Below are positions 25,977 through 35,068 of a stretch of DNA of 64,000 bases, piece after piece. The notes under the pieces are model-generated. The model saw only the letters and a program-made list of their open reading frames with translations, was not told the DNA's origin and ran no database searches. Source of the DNA: a bacterium. Its GTDB lineage: Bacteria; Arandabacterota; Arandabacteria; Arandabacterales; Arandabacteraceae. Each line of letters starts with the position of its first letter. Positions within the stretch are counted from its first letter, which is position 1. The DNA lies in the NCBI GenBank assembly GCA_029933125.1, contig JAOZOU010000004.1, positions 124,001 through 188,000 on the forward strand, in the 5' to 3' direction. Both the position numbers and the translations under genes were made by a program.

Positions 25977-26834
25977 ATGAGGTACTTAGCTCTTGTGCTC
26001 GTGCTGGTACTCGCTACATCTGTCTTTGGCTTTGAGAAGAAAGCCTATCAGATGCGCGATGACTTTGGCACGGAGCCTCTCTATGATTGGGCGCTTCAGT
26101 ACTACTATTACATCCCTTGTCCGACCTACTCCTGGTTCTGGGCATACTCGGGCTTCGCTCCGGGTGATATCGTAGGTGCCTGGTATACAATTGGTGATGC
26201 AGGCACAGGTGGCTACGATCCGTGTGACCCAGAGCAGTGCATGGTGCTCGAACAGTTCCGTGTGCTTGACTTCGCAGGCTAAGGTACTGTCTATCCAGGT
26301 TTCTTCACTGTGAACTTCGATGTCTGGTGTGCGGATCAGGATGGTTGCCCCATCGGAACACCTCTCTGGTCGAGCGGTCCTTATGAGACTCACTTCGCAT
26401 GGAACTATATTGCAGTTGATCCGCCAGTGAGTGTATGTCCATGCGTTGTGAATCCCGATCCGCCTTCGGCACCGAGGTTCCTCATCACAGCAACTCATAT
26501 TGGGACCAACGGTGCATACCCTGCTTGGGGCTTTGACAACATCTGCACACCGATTGAGTTTGGTTGCGAGCTCCATGACTATGGCTGCCTGCCAGTTCTC
26601 TATCCGAGGCCGTACAATAGCTACTTCCCAACCATGCATTCAGGCTACTACGGCAACGGTGGCTTCACCTATTGTCCTGGTGGTCCTGCATGGTTCATCG
26701 ATGGTTGTGACACAACCGCCAATGGCACCATGTACGGCTTCATCGAGATTGCATGGCGAGCCTATATAATCTGCTCCGGCCCGACGGCTAATGAGCCCAG
26801 CACCTGGGGTAACATCAAGGCGATGTACAGGTAG
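25977..26834 (+). pseudogene. Secreted Cys/aromatic-rich protein, tandem family copy 4, interrupted by TAA
   Basis: A full-length family member (286 codons) except that codon 102, Tyr in the other three copies (LDFAGYGT), is TAA at 26280-26282. The signal peptide, YYYYIPCPTYSWFWAYSGF core, PPSAPRFLITATHIG, GCELHDYGCLPV and C-terminal NEPSTWGNIKAMYR are otherwise intact in one frame, with no other lesion in 550 bases downstream. Promoter, ribosome binding site and terminator are also intact. This is either a very recent nonsense mutation, an assembly or sequencing error, or a read-through site. Codon 32-34 also shows YDWALQ where other copies have a Cys. Confidence 0.8.
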
Positions 26835-26880
26835 TTCTGGAGTATTGCCTCTGTGGGCATGAGGCTATGGAGAGCAGAGT

Positions 26881-26914
26881 TTGAAGGGGGTGCTTCGGCA
26901 TCCCCTTCAATTTT
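26881..26914 (+). terminator. Rho-independent terminator after copy 4
   Basis: TTGAAGGGGGTGC pairs with GCATCCCCTTCAA (13 bp with one G-T pair) around a TTCG loop, followed by TTTT. Confidence 0.88.
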
Positions 26915-26963
26915 CCAAGAGTACCGGAAATAAAGTCCCACCGTCACCCGGTCGATTATTTCC

Positions 26964-26993
26964 TTGCAAAAAGGCTGGATTTTTGCATAGATT
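26964..26993 (+). promoter_or_regulatory. Candidate promoter for the MltD-like gene
   Basis: TTGCAA (26964-26969), an 18-base spacer and TAGATT (26988-26993), ending 22 bases before the start codon. Moderate match. Confidence 0.45.
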
Positions 26994-27015
26994 GAATGCC
27001 CGGAAAGGAGTGCAT

Positions 27016-29190
27016 ATGGATCCGCGGCGCGTGTGGTGGGCTTTGCTCTCAACATGCATAATGCTCTTGCTTGCATGTTCACCCCGTTATACGTCAAAGC
27101 AAGTTGCTCAGCCGCTTGAAGTAGGCGATAAATCTCAAGAGCCTGTCAGAGTGCTTGAAAAGGCCAGGGATGCCTATGACAGGGGGGTTGACTTCTTCGT
27201 AAAGGACGAATTCGATTCAGCAGGTTCGTATCTTGAATATGCAGTTGTGCTGCTTTCGAGTGATGTTGACTGGACGCAAGATCCAACAATATCGAGTGAG
27301 CGTCGCATCCTGCTTTATAAGTGTCGCTATTTCATCGAACGCCTGCCTGCAATTGTCCATGAGGTAGCTCAGCCCGAAGAAGGTGTAACCCCCACGAAGC
27401 CTCCACTGCCCCCAGTCGAGATAGAATACAATAGCAAGGTCAAGAAGTGGATTGACTATTTTGCAGGTTCTGGCAAGAAAACTTTTCTCAAGTGGGTATA
27501 TCGTTCTGGCAAATATCGTGATCTCACGGAACGCATTCTTGCTGAAGAAGGGCTGCCAACTGAACTGGCGAATCTCGCCCTTATCGAAAGTGGATTCAAT
27601 CCCAATGCCTACTCAAGAGCTCATGCTGTCGGGATCTGGCAGTTCATAAAGTCAACCGCTAGAATATATGGCTTACGTGTTGACTGGTGGGTGGATGAAA
27701 GACGCGATCCTGCAAGGGCATGTCGTGCAGCAGCCCGACATCTCAGAGATCTCTATCAAACCTTTGATTCGTGGCCTCTTGCTCTGGCCGCCTATAACTG
27801 TGGCCAGCGTAATGTCGAGAGAGCCATAAGGCGAGCTCATTCACGTGATTTCTGGCGGCTCAGGCTCAAGCGCGAGACGCGCGACTATGTACCCAAATTT
27901 ATGGCTGCTTGCATCATAATGCAAAATCCATCGAAGTATGGTCTCAACCTAACCTATGCGGAACCTTTGGAGTTTGATGAAATCCAGGTTGAGCCCCGGA
28001 CCTCTCTCAAAGCACTGGCTAGTGCTTGCGGTGTATCCCTCAATGTTATGCGAGAGCTCAATCCGCACCTCATTAGAGGCTGTGCTCCCCATGGAAAAGC
28101 AGACTATCGTGTACGGGTCCCGGCTGGTATGACAGAGGCTTGCAGACTTGCTCTTTCGCAGATGCCTGAGGAGGAGCGCCTTGCAAGCGCCTACACATCG
28201 CCAACAATAAGACATACGGTCAGACGTGGAGAGACGCTTTCGCGCATAGCACGCAAGTATTCAACGACGGTTAGGGCAATTGCACGTGCCAACGGCATAG
28301 CCAATCTTCATCGCATAAGGGCGGGCCAGGTACTCGTCATTCCTGGTGGCGAATATGTGCCGCTGCCAGCAAATCCTGGAATTCACATTGTTCGAAGAGG
28401 TGAAACCCTGAGCTCCATAGCTCGGCGCTATCACGTAAGAGTCAAAGACTTGGTGGCCTGGAATGATCTCAAGTCAGCCCATGTCATCTATCCTGGCCAG
28501 AGGCTTATTGTCTCCAATGAGTATGTTCCACATCAGGAGGAGATTGTCCATACTGTCAAACGTGGTGAGACAATAAGTCAGATTGCTGCCAAATATGGTG
28601 CATCCACGAATGCAGTCCTGCGTGCCAATGGGCTCGCGAGGACAAGTAAGATATATCCCGGTCAGAAGATATCCGTTCCTGTCGGGCCAGAATCGACAAG
28701 AGGGAAAGTTGGTACTTATGTAGTCAAAAAGGGTGATACCATTTCAGAAATTGCTAAGCTCTATGGGGTTTCAGTTGAGAATCTCCTGAGAATCAACGGA
28801 TTGCGCGCGAGGGATAAGATCTATCCTGGGCAAAGGCTTAAGATCGCTGGTTCAACCTCAAGCGAGAAGGAGCTTGTTGTGCATAAAGTAAAGCGTGGGG
28901 AGACCCTCTGGAGCATTGCCAGGAAATACGCAACGTCTGTCGAAGAGATAGTACGCACAAATGGCCTTAAGCAAGCGGCAAGCATTTACCCTGGGCAGAG
29001 GCTTAAGATTGTGGCATCGGGTGGTGGCCAAACCAAGGTGCATACTGTGAGACGCGGGGAAACAATCACTAGAATAGCTCGCCATTATGGAGTACCTGTA
29101 AGAAGCGTGCTCGAGGTGAATAATCTCGATGCCGATGATATTATCTATCCTGGACAGCGCATAAGGGTGCCTGTCAGATCAGGACTGTGA
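27016..29190 (+). CDS. mltD: Membrane-bound lytic murein transglycosylase with six LysM repeats (MltD-like lipoprotein)
   Basis: A 724-residue lipoprotein (LLLACSP lipobox) that cleaves peptidoglycan glycan strands. The SLT domain (about residues 155-300) has LALIESGFNPNAYS with the catalytic Glu, AVGIWQFIKSTARIYGL and LALAAYNCG. Six LysM units follow, each with an R-[RK]-G-[ED]-T start and a IYPGQR-like end, spread from residue 400 to the C-terminus and binding peptidoglycan. E. coli MltD has two, so this is an expanded version. ATG 27016 has GGAAAGGAG five bases upstream. Its 3' end overlaps the convergent glgC by 12 bases. Confidence 0.93.
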   Translation: MDPRRVWWALLSTCIMLLLACSPRYTSKQVAQPLEVGDKSQEPVRVLEKARDAYDRGVDFFVKDEFDSAGSYLEYAVVLLSSDVDWTQDPTISSERRILLYKCRYFIERLPAIVHEVAQPEEGVTPTKPPLPPVEIEYNSKVKKWIDYFAGSGKKTFLKWVYRSGKYRDLTERILAEEGLPTELANLALIESGFNPNAYSRAHAVGIWQFIKSTARIYGLRVDWWVDERRDPARACRAAARHLRDLYQTFDSWPLALAAYNCGQRNVERAIRRAHSRDFWRLRLKRETRDYVPKFMAACIIMQNPSKYGLNLTYAEPLEFDEIQVEPRTSLKALASACGVSLNVMRELNPHLIRGCAPHGKADYRVRVPAGMTEACRLALSQMPEEERLASAYTSPTIRHTVRRGETLSRIARKYSTTVRAIARANGIANLHRIRAGQVLVIPGGEYVPLPANPGIHIVRRGETLSSIARRYHVRVKDLVAWNDLKSAHVIYPGQRLIVSNEYVPHQEEIVHTVKRGETISQIAAKYGASTNAVLRANGLARTSKIYPGQKISVPVGPESTRGKVGTYVVKKGDTISEIAKLYGVSVENLLRINGLRARDKIYPGQRLKIAGSTSSEKELVVHKVKRGETLWSIARKYATSVEEIVRTNGLKQAASIYPGQRLKIVASGGGQTKVHTVRRGETITRIARHYGVPVRSVLEVNNLDADDIIYPGQRIRVPVRSGL

Positions 29191-30438
29191 ATTGTTAAAC
29201 CAGGTCCCACTTGGAATTCTGAGCGGACCTGGCTTTGGTCTCTCAATCTCAACCACGCAGTTGCGTCCGATTGTGGACCCGTCTGGTATGTAACTTCCCT
29301 TTCCAATCAATGTAATACCTGAGGTGAGAAGAGAGGGATACCTGCGGTTGGGAGTGAAATCGATACCGCTTCCAACCTTGCTGTCGCTTCCGATTACCGA
29401 ATTCTTATCCACTATCGAAAGGTTGACCTTGGCTCCAGTTTGAATCCGGGTGTTGTGGAGAACAATAGAGTTACGAACAACGGCACCTGGCTCTACTACT
29501 ACACCTGGTGAGATGATAGATTGCTCAACCTTCCCTTCAACAGTCGCCCCGTCACAGACAAGCGAGGTGGTAACTGAGGATGTCTGAGAGAGATAAGCAG
29601 CTGGTTGGTCTGGAAACCTCGACAGAATTGGCCACTCACCATCATCGAGATCTATCGCAGGCTTAATACCTACAAGGTCCATATTTGCCTCAAAATAGGC
29701 GTCGATTGTGCCAACATCGCGCCAATAGCCGGCGAACTCATAAGCGAAAGCCTCACCATTTCGCACGATCCTCGGAAGGATGTCCTTTCCAAAGTCATGG
29801 CTTGAGCGCTCGTCTTCAGCATCTTGCTTGAGTGCAGCAATGAGGGCCTCCGGTTCAAAGACATAGATACCCATTGAGGCAAGATTGCTCTTGGGGTTGG
29901 TTGACTTTTCCTCAAATTCAAGTATGCGACCATCATCAACAACACATGTACCCAGCATGGGTGTCTCACTTGGGTTCACCCTCTTAACTGCGACTGTGAG
30001 AGCTGAACCGCGCGCTCGGTGGAAATCGATAAGTGGCCGATAGTCCATCTTGTAGATGTGATCTCCAGCTAAAATGAGAACACATTTTGGTGTTCTCTCC
30101 TGGATAAGATGGAGATTCTGCCAGACGGCATCGGCATTTCCCTTATACCAGCTGAGTCCCTCTGAAGCTCCATGGGGTTGGAGAACCAGCAATGTACTGC
30201 GATTGCCACCTAAATGCCATGGCTTGCCAAATTCAAGATGCTTCATCAGCGAACCAGGACGATATTGCGTGAGCACAAAAATCTCCGAAAGTCCTGAATT
30301 GACACAATTTGATAGCGTGAAATCAATGATTCGATAGTGCCCGCCAAATGGCACTGCAGGCTTAGCTCTCCGAGCGGAAAGCGCAAGTAGCCTTTCTCCC
30401 GATCCACCTGCCAAAACTATGACGATATTTTTTGCCAT
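29179..30438 (-). CDS. glgC: Glucose-1-phosphate adenylyltransferase (catalytic subunit)
   Basis: A 419-residue ADP-glucose pyrophosphorylase, which makes ADP-glucose from glucose-1-phosphate and ATP for glycogen-type storage polysaccharide. It keeps GGSGERL with the catalytic-type Arg, RAKPAVPFGG, HIYKMDY with the metal Asp, FEEKSTNPKS with the substrate Lys and ASMGIYVF. The C-terminal third is the left-handed beta-helix (IISPGVVVEPGAVV and similar). It is translated from the 3' end of the second paralogue's frame region (22-base overlap), so both are made together and probably form a hetero-oligomer. Confidence 0.93.
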   Translation of the reverse strand: MAKNIVIVLAGGSGERLLALSARRAKPAVPFGGHYRIIDFTLSNCVNSGLSEIFVLTQYRPGSLMKHLEFGKPWHLGGNRSTLLVLQPHGASEGLSWYKGNADAVWQNLHLIQERTPKCVLILAGDHIYKMDYRPLIDFHRARGSALTVAVKRVNPSETPMLGTCVVDDGRILEFEEKSTNPKSNLASMGIYVFEPEALIAALKQDAEDERSSHDFGKDILPRIVRNGEAFAYEFAGYWRDVGTIDAYFEANMDLVGIKPAIDLDDGEWPILSRFPDQPAAYLSQTSSVTTSLVCDGATVEGKVEQSIISPGVVVEPGAVVRNSIVLHNTRIQTGAKVNLSIVDKNSVIGSDSKVGSGIDFTPNRRYPSLLTSGITLIGKGSYIPDGSTIGRNCVVEIERPKPGPLRIPSGTWFNNSQS

Positions 30439-31694
30439 CTCGTCTCCCGAACGAGGCTTTCACCACACACTATATCCCTTCCAGGAAAGTATTCAGTGCT
30501 GAGATCGCTTCCTATGAGGCAATTGCGCCCAATACGGATTTCTTGGGGAACATGGGTGTCGCTTCCCACAATTGTTATTCCAGAGCTTAAGGAATCAGGG
30601 TAATGGGAATTCGGACACGTTGGATTGCCGAAGCCAACAAAGGAGGCATTGCCAATATGAGCTCGCCTGTCTACAACAGTAGATCTAATAACGCAATCTT
30701 TGCCAACTACAACGTCTTCAAAAAGGATTGAATTCTCAACAACTGCCCCTTGGTTGACTTTCACTCCCGGGAAAAGTATGGAGTGGCGCACATTTCCCAT
30801 GATTGTACAGCCGCTTGCAACAAGTGAATTCTCGACACTTGCTGTCCTGCCAAAGAATGCAGGTTTCCTCAAAGAGGGCTTGGTATAGATTCGCCAATCG
30901 TCATCGTTGAGATCCAGGGCAGGAGGTTTCCTGAGCAGTCCCATCGAGGTTTCAAAATACCTGTCAACTGCTCCAACATCTGCCCAATAGGAGTCAAAAA
31001 TGTATGCCTTCACCCTCTTTTCCTCTATAAGAGGAATGAGTACATCGAAGACAATGTCAAATTGGCCATCCCGAAGTCCCTCGAGCGTCTCAACAAGTAC
31101 CTTTTTGGTAAAGGCATATATGCCAAGTGAGTAAAAGCTGAAATTGTCTCTTTGAGGCTTCTCTTTAAGATCTATCACTCTTGCCTCACCGTCGATCGCT
31201 ACTCCGCCCACACTTAAGGGCAGGAGATCTTCACTGGGCTTGATTGCAATCGTTACATCAGATCCAGTCACTGTGTGGTGGGAAATCATTTGGCGATAGT
31301 CCATCTTGTAGATTTGATCACCGGAAATCACAAGTACGTGTTCACATTTCACATCTCTTATGAAATCGATGTATTGAGCAAGGGAGTCAGCAGTGCCTCT
31401 GAACCAATTTGTCTCACCTCTTGCTGTGTAAGGCTGGAGAATGGCAATGCCTCCACTGTGACGATTGAGATCCCATTGGCTTCCATCGCCGATGTGAAGA
31501 ATCAGTGAGGCTGGGTTGTATTGGGCAAGGATGCCGACACTAGGCATTTGTGAATGCATGCAATTGGAGAGACAAAAATCAATTACGCGGAAGCGCCCAC
31601 CGAAGGGAAGAGCAGCTTTTGATCTATGAGCTGTTAGAACAGGTAAGTGCTCGCTCGAGCCACCAGCAAGTATCATGACGAGGACGTTTTCCAT
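30417..31694 (-). CDS. GlgC/GlgD-like paralogue, probable regulatory subunit of ADP-glucose pyrophosphorylase
   Basis: A 425-residue paralogue of the adjacent glgC. The nucleotide loop is altered: GGSSEHLPVLTAHRSKAALP where the catalytic enzyme has GGSGERL and RAKPAVP, so the phosphate-contacting Arg is His and RAK is RSK. QIYKMDY, LKEKPQRDN and the C-terminal beta-helix remain. This mirrors GlgD of Firmicutes and plant large subunits, which regulate a catalytic partner. Loss of activity is inference from one key residue. ATG 31694 begins two bases after the upstream stop. Confidence 0.85.
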   Translation of the reverse strand: MENVLVMILAGGSSEHLPVLTAHRSKAALPFGGRFRVIDFCLSNCMHSQMPSVGILAQYNPASLILHIGDGSQWDLNRHSGGIAILQPYTARGETNWFRGTADSLAQYIDFIRDVKCEHVLVISGDQIYKMDYRQMISHHTVTGSDVTIAIKPSEDLLPLSVGGVAIDGEARVIDLKEKPQRDNFSFYSLGIYAFTKKVLVETLEGLRDGQFDIVFDVLIPLIEEKRVKAYIFDSYWADVGAVDRYFETSMGLLRKPPALDLNDDDWRIYTKPSLRKPAFFGRTASVENSLVASGCTIMGNVRHSILFPGVKVNQGAVVENSILFEDVVVGKDCVIRSTVVDRRAHIGNASFVGFGNPTCPNSHYPDSLSSGITIVGSDTHVPQEIRIGRNCLIGSDLSTEYFPGRDIVCGESLVRETRWQKISS

Positions 31695-31696
31695 AG

Positions 31697-33913
31697 CTAT
31701 TGCTTTGCTCTCTTGAGGTTCTCTCGAGCGAGGTCGTTGTTGGGATCGAGTTTGAGGGCTTCCTTCCAGACCTTGATCGCACGATCGAGGCTATCCATAT
31801 CCGCATAGACGGTACCCATGTTCACAAGAATGTCAGCATTTGTTGGATCAAACTTATGGAGCTGCTCAAATTCCTTGAGGGACTCATCAAGTCTACCTGC
31901 ACGGTAGAGGCAGTTGGCTAACTTAAACCTGACCGGCATGTTACCTGGGTCAACACGGGCAATTCGCGATAGCACATCACATGCCTTGTAATGATATTCA
32001 AGCTTGGTGTAAGCATCAGCCAGCAGCATGGCGAGTGATGTCACCGCAGTGCTCAAGGGATTAAGATTGAGCGCCTGTTCCAGGTACTTTGCAGCCTCCG
32101 AGTAATTCTCAATCGCGAAGTAAGCGCGCCCCAAAGCTGCATAGGTCACAAAACCTCCACCACCATATTCCATCTCCTTGTTGAGTTCCTCAATTGCACT
32201 CTGAGCATCTTTCTCTGATAGAAGACAAAGGCCCATGAGCTCGCGGACTCGAGGCTGGTATGGATAAATCTCTTGAAGGGCAAGCAGATCGGCTTTAGCT
32301 TCAGGCGCCCGATTGAGGAGAACAAGGAGCGAGGCTTTTTCAATTCGAATCCTGGGATCGTCGATGTTGCGTGAGAGCGCCTGGTCAAGGATTGTGGTTG
32401 CTTTCTCCGATTTTCCGGTATTGCCGTAAAGTCTTGCCAGAGAAACATAAGCCTGGGGCAGATCAGGATCTTGTGCTATGGCTTGTCTGTATGCATCCTC
32501 AGCCTTGCCATAAAGCGAAGCCTCCGCATAGAGGTCGCCAAGAAGTACTAGCTGGCTGGGTTCATCAAGCTTAGCACGCGGGAACAAAGCCAGCACGATT
32601 CCCAGACCGACGGCAAGCGCAATGTATAAGAGCCCTCGGGAAAGATGCCGACTTCTTAAGGTATCTATGACAAAAGCGGTGAGGCCACCAGCCGGGATGG
32701 TTAGCAAGCTGGCTATGAGAAACTTGTCGATATCGCTCACAGGAAAGATGGATGCAATTGTGATCATTGCTGCGATTGATATTGTCACGGGCAGAGCTTG
32801 GCGCCTGCGCAAAAGAACCAGTCCAAGGAGACCAAGGGGTGCGACTAAACTGAAAGTGAAGATGTGTGTTCTCAAGATACCCGAGAATCTTGCCACGAAC
32901 CGCATATCGAAATTGCTAGGAGGCTGAGACGCACCAAGGATCATGCCAAAACGCTTAAGATACGAGCTAATGCTGGATCGGGTTTCGTTCGAAAGCTTTG
33001 CCACAGCACGTCGCCACCAATGACGATTTGCTTCGCTTGAAGATACCTTCTTTCCAATCTCAATAGCTGCCAATCGACTTGCATCACGCTGCCCAGGAAC
33101 GCGATCTGTTGACACGATCACAGGGTACTTTTCGTCCGATCTTCCAACCTCAATCGTTTGGGTTTCATTCTTGGCGAGCGATCCGTCGTTGCCAGCACCA
33201 AGGAAGGCATACCATCCGCTTCTTAATGGCACAAGAGTACCCCGATCATTCTCAAGAAGCAGCGTCTGATAGAGTACAATCGGGATTGCAATTCCAACTA
33301 TGACAAGAACCATACTCCGCTTTGCACTTTTACCTGTTGCAGCACCCAAGATCGATCCCACAAGGGCTCCGGCAGCGGTGATTCGTCCGAGATAAGCGAA
33401 ACCGAGCACTATACCCGAGCCTAAGATGTGTGCTGGCCTTGTGCCTGCAGGTGGCTTTTCGAGAAGATAAAGACCGAGAAGAATAAGCATAGCAACCACA
33501 CCTGCTTCATTTATCTCGGCTGTGAAGAAGATGGCAGGGATGAAAAGCGCAAAGAGGAAGCCAGAGATTATTCCAGCAAGCTCCCCATAAGTCCTTCTAG
33601 CGATAAGATAGACCAGGCCAACTGAGATGGTGCCAAAGATCCCCTGGATCACCCTTATCAATGTGAGACTTTCCTTGAATATCGAATAGAATGAGGCCAC
33701 AAGGAATCCGTAGAGGGGTTCTCGGAAAGGTAAGGCCGCATCAACCCACGCGACACTGCGCTTGAAGTGAGCGAGATCGTTAAAGAAAGCGCTATCAAGA
33801 AAGGGGTGATAGTAGATTGCAAGATTCTTGATCTTGAGGATGTACGCAAGGCGTATAACAAAGGCACCCGCGAGCATCACAACTAAGGCTACCTTCGTCA
33901 GGCGTGACCTCAT
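31697..33913 (-). CDS. PMT-type membrane protein fused to C-terminal TPR repeats
   Basis: A 738-residue protein with the same architecture as 20098-22278: about ten hydrophobic segments (residues 1-440), then some eight TPR units (LYGKAEDAYRQAIAQDPDLPQ, YSEAAKYLEQALNLNPLST and others) ending ALKLDPNNDLARENLKRAK. The first loop reads YYHPFLDSAFFNDLAHF, followed by PFREPLYGFLVASFY. The last 45 residues closely match the end of the other fusion. It starts with a 4-base overlap with the upstream secreted-protein gene and ends two bases before the GlgD-like gene. Role in polysaccharide or protein glycosylation is inferred. Confidence 0.8.
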   Translation of the reverse strand: MRSRLTKVALVVMLAGAFVIRLAYILKIKNLAIYYHPFLDSAFFNDLAHFKRSVAWVDAALPFREPLYGFLVASFYSIFKESLTLIRVIQGIFGTISVGLVYLIARRTYGELAGIISGFLFALFIPAIFFTAEINEAGVVAMLILLGLYLLEKPPAGTRPAHILGSGIVLGFAYLGRITAAGALVGSILGAATGKSAKRSMVLVIVGIAIPIVLYQTLLLENDRGTLVPLRSGWYAFLGAGNDGSLAKNETQTIEVGRSDEKYPVIVSTDRVPGQRDASRLAAIEIGKKVSSSEANRHWWRRAVAKLSNETRSSISSYLKRFGMILGASQPPSNFDMRFVARFSGILRTHIFTFSLVAPLGLLGLVLLRRRQALPVTISIAAMITIASIFPVSDIDKFLIASLLTIPAGGLTAFVIDTLRSRHLSRGLLYIALAVGLGIVLALFPRAKLDEPSQLVLLGDLYAEASLYGKAEDAYRQAIAQDPDLPQAYVSLARLYGNTGKSEKATTILDQALSRNIDDPRIRIEKASLLVLLNRAPEAKADLLALQEIYPYQPRVRELMGLCLLSEKDAQSAIEELNKEMEYGGGGFVTYAALGRAYFAIENYSEAAKYLEQALNLNPLSTAVTSLAMLLADAYTKLEYHYKACDVLSRIARVDPGNMPVRFKLANCLYRAGRLDESLKEFEQLHKFDPTNADILVNMGTVYADMDSLDRAIKVWKEALKLDPNNDLARENLKRAKQ

Positions 33914-35040
33914 TTCTCTCTCCTTAAGACCAAATGAAAAATCTCATCATTGCCAGGTATAGCGCTAAAGTAAACCATGTGCAATTGATCATCCCGGAGT
34001 GCGAGGGAGGGATAACGACCAGCGAGATTCTCACGATATACTTCAAGTGGATCACTCCAGCTGCCCTTACGATACCTTCGCAGCATTATGGTATAGTAAC
34101 CACCTTCGAGGTGTTTCTCTTCCCAGCAAATAATAAGATCATCGTTGCCAATTCCTAAGAGACTAGGATAGTAACCATTAACACTCGTGTTAACAACCTG
34201 TTCACCATACCAGTTTTTCTCGTCATAGAATTTTATCTTGACAGTCGAGCCGCCTGCCACATTATCAAACCAGGCAGCTGCCCACCTATGGTCGCCAAGC
34301 CAGGCTACAGAGAGTCTCCACGGCCGTGACTGATTTGTAGCCACGAGCTCCTCCTTCCCCCACTTGTTTCCATCCCAAAATCGGGATTTCACCTTTGGAC
34401 CCTCGAACCAGGTAATCAGGATCCTCCCGCTGTCATCACATGCTATATCAGGTCGGAAAGCTTCAGGATGCTCTGTGCATATTGGCACTACCTCAACAAG
34501 ACTGTCATCAACGACTTTGCCATAGTAAATTGCTGTCTGCTTGTAAGGACCTTCATGCCAGGCGATATTTAGGCTCCCGTCAGGACCAACACTTGACACT
34601 GGACATGACGAATCAAGATGGCTATGAGTTAGCTGCTTACGAGCCACCTCTACGCTATCTCTCAGATGAACATAGAAGAGATTGAAGACCCTACCTGTAA
34701 GCTCCTGCCAGAGGATGTAAACGTCTTGAGAATCGCACGCAATGCAGGGGTAGCTCGATTCATTCTTTGTTCTCGAGATCCTTATGTTAGGTGAGATCCT
34801 ACCGTCTTTGATCCAGGCATAATAGATTTCGAAATTTCCGAGACGTGTATCTTCCCATACCATGTGTGCCTTTCCATCAGCGCTTATGCATATACATCGA
34901 GCATTGTCTCTAGCCGTTCGAGACCTGCCACTGGCAAATGTTACACGTGTTCGCGCCTCGGGCTTGAAACCAATATCGAGCGAGAAGGCTGGCGAAGAGA
35001 ACAAGACAATAATGGCAACGACGAGGGAAACTTTTCTCAC
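33910..35040 (-). CDS. Secreted BNR/sialidase-like beta-propeller protein
   Basis: A 376-residue exported protein with signal peptide MRKVSLVVAIIVLFSSPAFS. The body repeats an A-D-G-K-A-H-M-V-W-E-D-T-R pattern (also CDSQDVYILWQE, GPDGSLNIAWHEG, CDDSGRILITWFEG, WAAAWFDN, NDDLIICWEEK), about six blades of a propeller like those of sialidase-type proteins. The Arg triad and Asp boxes of true sialidases are not evident, so it is probably a binding or structural protein. GTG 35040 follows AAAGGAGAG. It heads the operon with the TPR fusion and two GlgC paralogues. Confidence 0.78.
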   Translation of the reverse strand: MRKVSLVVAIIVLFSSPAFSLDIGFKPEARTRVTFASGRSRTARDNARCICISADGKAHMVWEDTRLGNFEIYYAWIKDGRISPNIRISRTKNESSYPCIACDSQDVYILWQELTGRVFNLFYVHLRDSVEVARKQLTHSHLDSSCPVSSVGPDGSLNIAWHEGPYKQTAIYYGKVVDDSLVEVVPICTEHPEAFRPDIACDDSGRILITWFEGPKVKSRFWDGNKWGKEELVATNQSRPWRLSVAWLGDHRWAAAWFDNVAGGSTVKIKFYDEKNWYGEQVVNTSVNGYYPSLLGIGNDDLIICWEEKHLEGGYYTIMLRRYRKGSWSDPLEVYRENLAGRYPSLALRDDQLHMVYFSAIPGNDEIFHLVLRREK

Positions 35041-35068
35041 CGTCTCTCCTTTCCTGAAGGCTGTCTAT

